Shown: positions 7,617-14,162 of the stretch, piece after piece
How positions within the stretch are numbered: the first letter of the stretch is position 1
How the letters are laid out: each line of letters opens with the position of its first letter
Source of the DNA: Irpex lacteus
Taxonomy: Eukaryota; Basidiomycota; Agaricomycetes; Polyporales; Irpicaceae
Length of the DNA: 14,162 nt
Assembly (NCBI GenBank): GCA_001986395.2
Contig: MQVO02000221.1
Location: 1-14,162, forward strand
Direction of reading: 5' to 3'
The notes under the pieces: model-generated
The model's database searches: none
What the model was told of the DNA's origin: nothing
The model's input: only the letters and a program-made list of their open reading frames with translations
Made by a program: the position numbers and the translations under genes

Positions 7617-8255
7617 AATATAATTTACCATTTATATATACCTATAGTTAATTCTCTAATAATAATTTAATATAAAGATTAATAAATGCTAGTTAAAGTT
7701 TAATAGAGTTATATTTGGAATAGTAATAAATGAGTTATTAAATAAATTAGTATATCAGTGCAAAGTAAATAAAAAGTGAAAGAGAGAGTATAATTCTTTA
7801 GTCTTGCACAGAAAAAGAAAAAGAGTAAAGTAAAAAAAAAAATCCTAGCAATAAGCTTATATAAAAATAACTATCTGTTTTTTAGTTGGAAATGGATTAG
7901 AGTTGTCATAAAGTTATAGGGCATATGTAACTAAGTAGTGCAGTGGTAAGAGGAAAGTGTGTATAGATTAAATATAATAAAAAATTAAAGTAGTGATATA
8001 AATTAAAATTATTTATTTTAACAGATTAAAATTTTACTATATTTATTTTCTTTAGTAAAGATTATTTACAAGGATAGGAGGATAAATCAAGAGAGTCAGT
8101 AATTAATTATCTAAGTTATACAGTTTACTTCTATGAACCTATACCCTCCCCAAAAAACATCCCCAAAAACTAGGTATTATAAATAATTCTAACTAGTTTT
8201 TTTTGGGGATTATTTCTACTCTTAAGGTAAAATATAATTAGAGCTGCAACCCTAG
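7617..8255. other. AT-rich spacer with nested palindromic elements
   Basis: No gene or complete tRNA is seen. The 19-base sequence CTTAAGGTAAAATATAATT at the end of the preceding reading frame (7606-7624) is repeated at 8221-8239, bracketing this spacer. A half element at 8147-8159 abuts the full element at 8161-8208. Confidence 0.5.
8147..8208. repeat. Palindromic element 9, preceded by a partial copy
   Basis: The full element at 8161-8208 has arms CCCCAAAAACTAG and CTAGTTTTTTTTGGGG. Directly before it, TCCCCAAAAAACA (8147-8159) is a second left arm without a partner. The arrangement suggests one element landed at the edge of, or inside, another. The window itself ends in the same CCCCAAAAAACA form. 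Confidence 0.75.
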
Positions 8256-8259
8256 AATA

Positions 8260-8672
<413 letters not shown>

Positions 8673-8690
8673 TTATAGTTGTGAAGGTCT

Positions 8691-8977
8691 ATGCTAATTA
8701 TATTACCCTAACTATCTCTACAGTAGTATTAATTCTATCACTACAGATATGGTATTCCTTCTATATTTCTTTAAGTTAATATAAAGCAGTAGAGGATTAT
8801 GTTACCTTATTGTCATCTACATATGGAGCCATTAATCTATACATAGTTATACTTACTACCTTTATAACGCCTATCTATGTACTAGCTAGTTGGAATAATG
8901 TATATCATAATGTACCTGCATTTATAATTGCTATATTTGTAGTGCTAGATATTCTTCTTTTTGATATTTTATTTTAA
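8691..8977 (+). pseudogene. nad4: nad4 N-terminal fragment, frameshifted (copy 2)
   Basis: Same sequence as the copy-1 fragment, with the same frameshift near 8706 and the same TAA inside, and ending at TAA 8975-8977. No difference between the two copies is visible within this part, so the decay came before the duplication or has been kept equal by gene conversion. Confidence 0.72.
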
Positions 8978-9290
8978 GTACCTCCCCTATTCTTTTTATT
9001 AATAATTACCTTCATTTGTTCGATCCACCGCATGTAGCTGTGAAGCTTCAGTCCTGTCAGAGGGTGAAGCCCGGAGAATAGAAGAAAGTAACCACTGTTG
9101 TCAGATCCCGTAGTGAAGTCATAACCAAAGTATTATAACCATCTGATGTGTGAATCTTTACACGAGTGTTAAATAGTAGCCGCAGTGCTTCAAACAGTAC
9201 TAGATGTGGACGTTGCTTCAGACTAAAACAGAAATCACCGTTGGACTTAATATGGAAGGATCCTTCAGCAATAGTAAATCCTACTACCAT
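8974..9290 (-). pseudogene. LAGLIDADG endonuclease fragment (copy 2), one frameshift
   Basis: Same gene fragment as in copy 1, but with four A where copy 1 has five. The frame is therefore open from ATG 9288-9290 through GFTIAEGSF and SLKQRPHLVLFEALRLLF to SPGFT near 9066. There one base appears to be missing from the ACCC run, and the natural tail LTGLKLHSYMRWIEQMK continues in another frame to TAA at 8974-8976. The N-terminal half of a normal double-motif enzyme, or its host exon, is absent, and a palindromic half element lies immediately upstream. It is unlikely to give an active nuclease. Confidence 0.8.
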
Positions 9291-9948
9291 CCAAAAAAAC
9301 TAGTTAGAATTATTTTAGGGTACAGACTGTGTAATTTATTTAATTTTATTTTAAGTAGAGGGTCTATTTAACAATATAATTCTAACTAATACCCTTTGTG
9401 GAATATGGATAGACTAAGTAAATAGCTATCTTATTATTTATTCTAATTCTCTTTAACCTAAAGGATAATAAATACTCTATTTATTTAACTGAGTGTCCTC
9501 CCTCCAATTAACTTGGGTTCCAAAGAGTTAAGATTAGTACTAGAGGGATTCCCCCTTGTGTCCTCCCTCCAATTAACTTACAAATAATAACTAAAGAATC
9601 AGAGTCCCAAAAACACTAGGAATTAGAATTCATTCTAATTAGTTTTTTTGGGGGATTGTTAGAATAAGAATAAATTTAATTAAACAATTAAAATAAATTA
9701 ATGTTTGTTCTCTCAAGATGAGTAAAGTTAAAGAATTTAAAGGGAGCTAGCGATTAATAATAAATAATCTTAGAATAATATTTTTATAATTATTTAACTC
9801 TTTTCCCTACTCTATTTATTTAACTCTTCAAAAGAATAATAGTTTATTGTAATCACTCTCCACTCCACTTTAGTGGCTAGTGGCTTAATAAATTATTTAA
9901 TTATTTTGGTAGGGGTTATTAAAATTTAATTAAATTTTAATTAGGGCA
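9291..9948. other. Non-coding interior of the 1.55 kb unit (copy 2)
   Basis: Contents mirror copy 1: a left-half palindromic element (about 9292-9318), the GACTGTGTAATTTATTTAAT repeat at 9325, the paired CTCCAATTAACTT repeats, a full palindromic element and the AT palindrome at 9916-9946. No gene is visible. Confidence 0.6.
9606..9654. repeat. Palindromic element in the 1.55 kb unit (copy 2)
   Basis: Same element as 5745-5791, with arms CCCAAAAACACTAG and TTAGTTTTTTTGGGGG. The right arm is one T and one G longer. Confidence 0.8.
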
Positions 9949-10125
9949 CCTATAATAACATTAAGACAAACTGATCTGATAGTTATAGTAGCTTAGAGTT
10001 CTTTATCTCATATGGCTGTATGTATATTAAGTATATTCTCTTATAGTATCACAGGTTTAACTGGTAGTTTAGTATTATCAGTAGCTCATGGTTTTGTATC
10101 ATCAGGTCTACTTATTAAAGTAGGA
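9949..10125 (+). pseudogene. nad4: nad4 internal fragment with stop codon (copy 2)
   Basis: Identical as far as I can see to the copy-1 fragment, including TAG in place of the conserved tyrosine codon, the SSLSHMAVC block and VAHGFVSSGLL. It then runs into the AT-rich unit end. Confidence 0.8.
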
Positions 10126-10194
10126 GAAAGGGGAATAAGATTAAAAAGAAAGAAAGACTGTGTAATTTATTTAATTTTATTTTAAGTAGATTAA

Positions 10195-10496
10195 AAAAGT
10201 ATTGATTGTCTTTATTTGCATCAACAAAATCTCAGTCTCAGTAAAGTATTTCTAGTGCATGTGTTAGAAGTGTTGTTGGTAGTACTCAGCAGTGAACTGG
10301 TATGTATAGAAAAGTATAATAAAGATTTAGAAAGTGGAGTAATAAGTAATGAATGTAAATTTTTAGAGTACCGTAGTGAAAACAATCTATATCTCTCTAA
10401 TGAGGAATTAATATTATTGGGTTTAGAATTAGTTATTCTTCTATCAAATAACAGTAATTTAATAGAAGTTAAGGTAATAAAAAGGATAAATTAAAA
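10195..10496 (+). CDS. Unrecognised reading frame in the bracketed module
   Basis: An open plus frame runs from just after TAA in the TTAAAAAAGTA joint to TAA at the next copy of that joint. A TTG at 10216 and GTG codons soon after are possible starts, and there is no early ATG. The predicted protein is leucine-rich at both ends and mixed acidic in the middle (EKYNKDLESGVI, NECKFLEYRSENNLYLSNEE). I recognise no domain. Because its limits coincide with repeat joints, it is more likely a piece of a larger gene than a complete one. Confidence 0.3.
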
Positions 10497-10512
10497 AAGT
10501 ACTTCCAACAAA

Positions 10513-10529
10513 GAGCCTAGTTTTTTTGG
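10513..10529. repeat. Right half of a palindromic element
   Basis: GAGCCTAGTTTTTTTGG matches the right arm of element 3 (1087-1103), including the unusual GAGCC before CTAG, but no left arm is nearby. Confidence 0.6.
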
Positions 10530-10533
10530 ATAG

Positions 10534-10860
10534 ATTTATAAACCATTCTATACTTTTATCTGTTATCTAGAAATTATACAAAGAGTTATTGAAAATGAAA
10601 AACAAGATTTTACTGTTATACATAGACATAATAATATATCTGATGCATACGTAGAAAGAATTATAAATACATTCCAACATCTTACATGAAAATGGGCGTT
10701 GTGTTCTAGTATTATATAATATATCTATAAACTCGAAGAATATAAAAATATAGCTAAAATAATACATAATACTATTCTTGATAGAGAATACCCTGCCGAT
10801 TATATAGATAAAAGTACAAATATATTATATTCGGATTGATGCAAATGGTACTCGTCTTGA
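10534..10860 (+). pseudogene. Decayed unrecognised reading frame using TGA for tryptophan
   Basis: A plus frame stays open from 10534 for about 110 codons apart from one TAA (near 10719), if TGA is read as Trp (code 4). Recognisable stretches are EIIQRVIENEKQDFTVIHRH, DAYVERIINTFQHLTWKWAL, then after the stop YKLEEYKNIAKIIHNTILDR and EYPADYIDKSTNILYSDWCK. The residue mix looks like a real, largely alpha-helical protein, but I do not recognise a family. The three in-frame TGA codons fall where Trp would be reasonable, which supports a former mitochondrial gene, perhaps from an intron or plasmid. Confidence 0.4.
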
Positions 10861-10879
10861 CACTCCCCCCTAAATTAAA

Positions 10880-11072
10880 AAAGTATTGATTGTCTTTATT
10901 TGCTTTTATCGGAGATTCCTCATTCTAGTAAACTTTATTACTATACAAATATATCGTATTATTCCCTTCATATCTTAAGGTTCCAATCCCCTTTAGCTTT
11001 ACAAGTATTTGATGAGACTATATTTAAGATTAGAAGACTGATTATCCTCCAACCACGACCTCTTAGATTCTA
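10880..11072 (+). pseudogene. Unrecognised short reading frame after the module joint
   Basis: From the TTAAAAAAGTA joint an open plus frame of about 60 codons shares its first residues (SIDCLYL) with the frame at 10195, because both start in the repeated sequence, then diverges. It contains IPHSSKLYYYTN, LRFQSPLALQVFDETI and ends LQPRPLRF. A second short frame at about 11086-11235 contains MHTGDELKRFIAIKIEKCDH and runs into a palindromic element. Both look like protein-gene scraps; I cannot name them. Confidence 0.25.
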
Positions 11073-11861
11073 AGTGGATTGGTCTTAATACTCAGATAAT
11101 CCAAAAAACTGTTCAATTCTTATGCATACTGGTGACGAACTAAAGAGATTTATTGCCATCAAAATTGAAAAGTGTGATCATTATAGTTATAAAATTACTG
11201 AGCTAACTGTAAAATCTCATAGATCCCAAAAAAACTAATTATTTCTGTCCACAATCCAATCCACTTTGTGGGCTGGGTCCTAGTTTTTTTTAGTTTAAGT
11301 AAAAAATCTATCCTTCGACAGTACAAACTGTGGATGGAGATATAAACCTAAAAGAGAGTTAAGATGTCTAAAACTGAGATAAAAATAATCGTTGCCTCTT
11401 CTTCTTATTTTATTTCTTTTATTTTTTTTTTTTATTAAAAAAGATAAAGGGCAAAAAGACAAAAAGAGGTAATTATTTATATTATTACTATTTAGTAAAG
11501 GTTATAGAATACATTAAGAAGTAAAAACAAGTTAACTTGGGGTAAAATTTTATAAAAAAGAAATTTAATTAAATTAAGGGTATATATTAAGCAAGTCTCC
11601 CTACTTTTATTTTAAAGAAAAAAGGGAGAGAAGAAGAGTAAAGTTTATTATATAATATTTAACACTTATGTCTGGAACAAAAATTAATTTAATTTAAATT
11701 AGAAATTAGTACCACTTTGTATCTAAAATTTTTAGATTTAAATCAGGACAATATAAAAATAGTTAATTATATATTTTTATTATATTAGACACAAAATTAT
11801 TCCTATAGACAAATTCTAACTCCCATTACACTAACTCGCATTTGGGGTTATATTAAAAATC
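11073..11861. other. Spacer downstream of the minus-strand reading frames
   Basis: Apart from the small scrap near 11086-11235 and the palindromic element at 11225-11291, this is AT-rich sequence with long A or T runs (for example near 11417-11432) and no visible gene. If the 12-13.7 kb reading frames are transcribed leftwards, their 3' end processing would take place here; no clear terminator is visible. Confidence 0.5.
11225..11291. repeat. Palindromic element 11, with GC-rich inner cargo
   Basis: Outer arms CCCAAAAAAACTAATTATTTC and CCTAGTTTTTTT are separated by a GC-rich insert containing CCACTTTGTGGGCTGGG. The insert resembles the GC hairpin CCACTTTAGTGGCTAG at about 6002-6017. This copy and the one at 288-340 both carry an extra hairpin in the same central region. 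Confidence 0.7.
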
Positions 11862-12809
11862 TCATTTATCATTATCCTCATTTGATGATTTACTCTCATT
11901 AATATTACTTTCAGGAGTATCATCTTGAGTTTTATCAGCCCACACATCATCTAATATTTTAGAGATAGAATCATCTCTTTTAATAGATTCTAAATCAACT
12001 GGGCTGGCAAACTCATCATGATAATTATAAATAGATTTATTAAACTCTTTTGGAGTCTTATCTACATTAGAATTATGATCATGATCGTAAGAACTTCCTT
12101 CACTTGACCAATAATTTTCATCATTAGGTTCATTATATCTTCTTACATCACGTTCTAAATCTTTATCTTCCATATATGCATCATTTATTCTATAGATATT
12201 AGGCTTAAATTTTGAATCTTTATCATGCTCATTCTTATATTCATGGGGAATATTTGAATTATCATGAGTATCAGTATCAAAAATAGTTGTAGGTGCTTGC
12301 TCTCTTAGAGCTCTCTTATTACTAATCATTTTATGGAATGCATCAAGTATTGGATGTCTACGCTGAGGTTCTTCTTCTTCATCATCTAAACTCACTGTAG
12401 CTCTATCTGCTTTAGTTTGTTTAGATGATTTATTTGTATCCTCTTGTTTATCCTTTACCTTTATCATTTTTACCTTTATCATCTTCTGTTGATGATCATT
12501 CACCTCAGATTTATGAGATTGAGGTTGATGATCACTAACATCAGATTTAGGAGATTGAGGTTGATTGTTAGAAGATTTATTAGATGATCCTTCAGCTGGA
12601 TTTACATCATTTTTGGGACCTGGACCTTTACCTTTTTCATACTCATGTTCACTCCATGCTTTCTGATCATCAGCAGGAATATTTGCAGGGTCAATAGGAG
12701 TAGATTTTATTGGGTTTTTAGCTTCATTAAATGCATTTTCCATACTAAAGTTTTTAAGTGTATCTTTAACAGAAGGTGCATGTAATGGTGAGTTTGTGTC
12801 CAGTACCAG
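11862..12809 (-). CDS. Charged, low-complexity reading frame; probably the C-terminal part of the gene upstream
   Basis: A minus-strand frame of 293 codons from ATG 12743, open further back to 12809. The protein is hydrophilic, rich in Asp, Glu, Asn, Ser and Lys, with no membrane helix, and is probably disordered. Residues 60-82 hold an imperfect 12-residue tandem repeat (QPQSPKSDVSDH / QPQSHKSEVNDH), followed by a doubled MIKVK. The codons upstream of the ATG already read as the same kind of protein (DTNSPLHAPSVKDTLKNFS). They overlap the end of the preceding frame by about 44 bases. The simplest reading is that this is the tail of one longer gene of about 600 codons, split by a single frameshift that is either a true mutation, programmed, or a sequence error. 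I recognise no family. Confidence 0.6.
   Translation of the reverse strand: MVLDTNSPLHAPSVKDTLKNFSMENAFNEAKNPIKSTPIDPANIPADDQKAWSEHEYEKGKGPGPKNDVNPAEGSSNKSSNNQPQSPKSDVSDHQPQSHKSEVNDHQQKMIKVKMIKVKDKQEDTNKSSKQTKADRATVSLDDEEEEPQRRHPILDAFHKMISNKRALREQAPTTIFDTDTHDNSNIPHEYKNEHDKDSKFKPNIYRINDAYMEDKDLERDVRRYNEPNDENYWSSEGSSYDHDHNSNVDKTPKEFNKSIYNYHDEFASPVDLESIKRDDSISKILDDVWADKTQDDTPESNINESKSSNEDNDK
12459..12566 (-). repeat. In-frame tandem repeats in the charged reading frame
   Basis: Two imperfect 36-base units encode QPQS-x-KS-[DE]-V-[SN]-D-H, followed by two 15-base units encoding MIKVK. All unit lengths are multiples of three, so copy-number change keeps the frame open. Confidence 0.65.
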
Positions 12810-13686
12810 CTACAGATTGTTTTAAATAACTTGTTTTCTCAAATGCTGCTGAGGGATCGAAGGGTCCGCTCGGTTTTGCAGGAGTGTGTACACCTGTACC
12901 ATGTACAAATACATCGTGAGCTTCTTGAACCTCTCTTAACCTAGTCTCTCTCAACAATCTTTCACTGTTACTTTCACCAAATACAGCTAATCTTAATCTA
13001 TTAAACCAGTTATCATGAGGATTATCCATTGTATATGGAAATTGTGCACGATTTACTGTATTTGGATTAGTTTGATCATGCATAAAATTATTGAACGCAT
13101 CTGATGTATTTGCTCCAGATACCCAATGGAACGGATTGAACCAATTCAATGCTGTTCTGTAGTTACCTGTCACCATTGTAAGACCATCATATAACCAATA
13201 TATGGGGTTTCTGTGTGTTCTTGCATCATTTATTTGTATATCAGGTTGATCACCAGGTGCACCTAATCCATTCTGTGGAACATTATTATTTACATTAGGA
13301 GTTCTATTCCATGGAAATAAATTTGTTATGATTGATGGATCTTTGTATACTGAAAATGCTGTGAATATTACTCCAAATGAGACAATTCCACCAACTACCC
13401 ACCATACCCATGTAGGTACCCAACTATCTGTATGTGTCTTCCCTGTAAGTGACTCATATATTGTTGTGGGTATTTTACTGAAATTGGATTCTATCTTGGG
13501 TACGGTGTATCTGTCCATACTTCCTGAGGAGAATATATTTGGATTTACAGGTCTGGTGTCGTATGAGTTTGAGCCCCATCTCCATATTTTCCAATCTGGA
13601 TCTGGTGGTGGTCTTGGTACTAGCCACTCATCAAATAGTCTGTAAATCCATCCAAATAATCTCTTTGTACCATAGTATAAAATATA
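12766..13686 (-). CDS. Unrecognised mitochondrial membrane protein (N-terminal part of a split gene)
   Basis: The frame is open from 13686 to TAA 12766-12768. An ATG at 13518 gives 250 codons, but the 56 codons before it look coding (FGWIYRLFDEWLVPRPPPDP, DWKIWRWGSNSYDTRPVNPN), so the true start is likely upstream, at a non-ATG codon such as ATT 13683. Alternatively it may be the ATG near 13673, if a two-base AGAGA insertion is a recent frameshift. Features counted from the internal Met are one strong membrane helix at about residues 36-57 (VPTWVWWVVGGIVSFGVIFT) and then an Asn/Pro-rich linker. Next comes a Trp-rich block (IYWLYDGLTM, LNWFNPFHWV), then a block at 133-190 shared with the frame at 7350, and a charged helix (SERLLRETRLREVQEAHDVF). 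One anchor with a large soluble part is likely. No family recognised. Confidence 0.6.
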   Translation of the reverse strand, partial: YILYYGTKRLFGWIYRLFDEWLVPRPPPDPDWKIWRWGSNSYDTRPVNPNIFSSGSMDRYTVPKIESNFSKIPTTIYESLTGKTHTDSWVPTWVWWVVGGIVSFGVIFTAFSVYKDPSIITNLFPWNRTPNVNNNVPQNGLGAPGDQPDIQINDARTHRNPIYWLYDGLTMVTGNYRTALNWFNPFHWVSGANTSDAFNNFMHDQTNPNTVNRAQFPYTMDNPHDNWFNRLRLAVFGESNSERLLRETRLREVQEAHDVFVHGTGVHTPAKPSGPFDPSAAFEKTSYLKQSVAGTGHKLTITCTFC

Positions 13687-13689
13687 TTA

Positions 13690-13891
13690 TATTTATTTTT
13701 TATAGTTACTTTACTAACTAAATAGTAAGTTTAGAGGTTTAGTGTATAGCTAATTTGATAATAACAATCCACCATCTTCATCTTAATAATAAGGAAGGTG
13801 TTTCTCCTTATTTTATACCTTTTTATTTATTTAATAATAAAAAGGGGAAAAAATGATAAATGGTATTAGTTATTGTAGTATTATTTTTATA
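13690..13891. other. AT-rich leader between trnN and the membrane ORF
   Basis: About 200 bases of AT-rich sequence without a gene. A hairpin of the form CCTTTTTATT...AATAAAAAGG lies near 13828-13854. This would form the 5' leader of the reading frame if transcripts are cut at the 3' end of trnN. Confidence 0.45.
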
Positions 13892-13964
13892 GGTGCCAAG
13901 AGGAATTGAACCTCTGGAAAAAAGTATTAACAGTACTCCACATTAACCACTCTGACATGGCACC
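13892..13964 (-). tRNA. trnN: tRNA-Asn (GUU)
   Basis: The 73-base minus-strand cloverleaf has a perfect seven-pair acceptor GGTGCCA/TGGCACC and an anticodon stem GAGTA/TACTT. The loop CTGTTAA gives anticodon GTT. The T arm is AGAGG-TTCAATT-CCTCT. The D stem is weak and hard to pair beyond two bases. It is about 40 bases from trnP on the same strand. Confidence 0.88.
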
Positions 13965-14004
13965 CTAATTTTTATAAGTTAAAATATTTTATTTTTTTTA
14001 AGTA

Positions 14005-14077
14005 TATGGTAGGCGTGACTCGAACACGCTAGGGCTCTTTCCCAAAAAGAGTAACAATCCACTTAGTCTTCTACCAT
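14005..14077 (-). tRNA. trnP: tRNA-Pro (UGG)
   Basis: The minus strand gives acceptor ATGGTAG/CTACCAT, a D stem GAC/GTT, a perfect anticodon stem CTCTT/AAGAG and the loop TTTGGGA with anticodon TGG. The T arm is GCGTG-TTCGAGT-CACGC and the discriminator base is A. Confidence 0.93.
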
Positions 14078-14150
14078 TCTTGTTTTTATCCTTGCCCCCA
14101 TACTCTTTTTCTTTTTAATTCTTAAAAAGAAATAATATAAAAAAAGGATC

Positions 14151-14162
14151 CCCCAAAAAACA
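14151..14162. repeat. Left arm of a further palindromic element, cut by the window end
   Basis: The window ends CCCCCAAAAAACA, the same left-arm form as at 8147-8159. The rest of the element, if present, lies outside. Confidence 0.55.

Larger units (their letters stand above)
10190..10903. repeat. Module bracketed by a 30-base direct repeat
   Basis: The sequence beginning ATTAAAAAAGTATTGATTG and continuing TCTTTATTTGC occurs at 10190-10219 and 10874-10903. Between the two lie an unrecognised reading frame, a right-half palindromic element (10513-10529) and a decayed reading frame. The TTAAAAAAGTA core also occurs at 4780, 8641 and 10491, so it marks five joints in this mosaic region. Confidence 0.7.

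Noticed and set aside
7915..7985. A tRNA-like stretch with CAGTGGTAAGAGG
   Set aside because: It resembles a D arm, but I found no matching acceptor stem, anticodon stem or T arm nearby.
10567..10767. Minus-strand frame of 66 codons rich in Phe, Ile and Tyr
   Set aside because: It is the antisense of the better-supported decayed plus-strand frame at 10534-10860, and its composition follows from AT bias.
13328..13721. Two overlapping plus-strand frames of 105 and 60 codons
   Set aside because: They are antisense to the membrane-protein frame, which has a membrane helix, a related second copy and coding-like composition.

Overview
This window looks like part of a filamentous fungal (ascomycete, probably Pezizomycotina) mitochondrial genome. 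It is very AT-rich. It carries a mitochondrial large-subunit rRNA gene, mitochondrial-type tRNA genes, fragments of cox1 and nad4, LAGLIDADG intron-endonuclease remnants and many short palindromic repeats. One decayed reading frame uses TGA where tryptophan fits, as in genetic code 4. The species assignment is an inference.

Layout. The intact-looking genes lie on the minus strand, so transcription probably runs from high to low coordinates: trnP (14005-14077), trnN (13892-13964), an unrecognised membrane-anchored reading frame (12766-13686) followed in another frame by a charged, low-complexity reading frame (11862-12809), then a long scrambled region, then rnl (about 1415-4560), trnM (89-159) and trnE (cut by the window edge, up to 66).

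The region from about 4.6 to 11.3 kb is a mosaic of debris. A 1.55 kb unit occurs twice (4779-6328 and 8640-10190). Each copy holds two plus-strand pieces of nad4 with a minus-strand LAGLIDADG endonuclease fragment between them. The spacer between the copies holds a cox1 exon fragment, a second and different LAGLIDADG head, and a small reading frame (7350-7616). That frame matches, without gaps over 58 residues, the unrecognised protein at 13 kb. Short repeats such as TTAAAAAAGTA sit at the module joints.

More than ten copies, whole or half, of a palindromic element with arms like CCCCAAAAAACTAG and CTAGTTTTTTGGGG are scattered through spacers, pseudogenes and the rnl gene itself. Two carry inner GC-rich cargo and one appears nested. 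The rnl gene shows no intron at the conserved sites I could follow, including the omega (mL2449) site.

The most notable signals are the unrecognised protein with its diverged second copy, the palindromic element family, and the duplicated nad4/endonuclease unit whose two copies appear to differ only by small indels, mostly in homopolymers.
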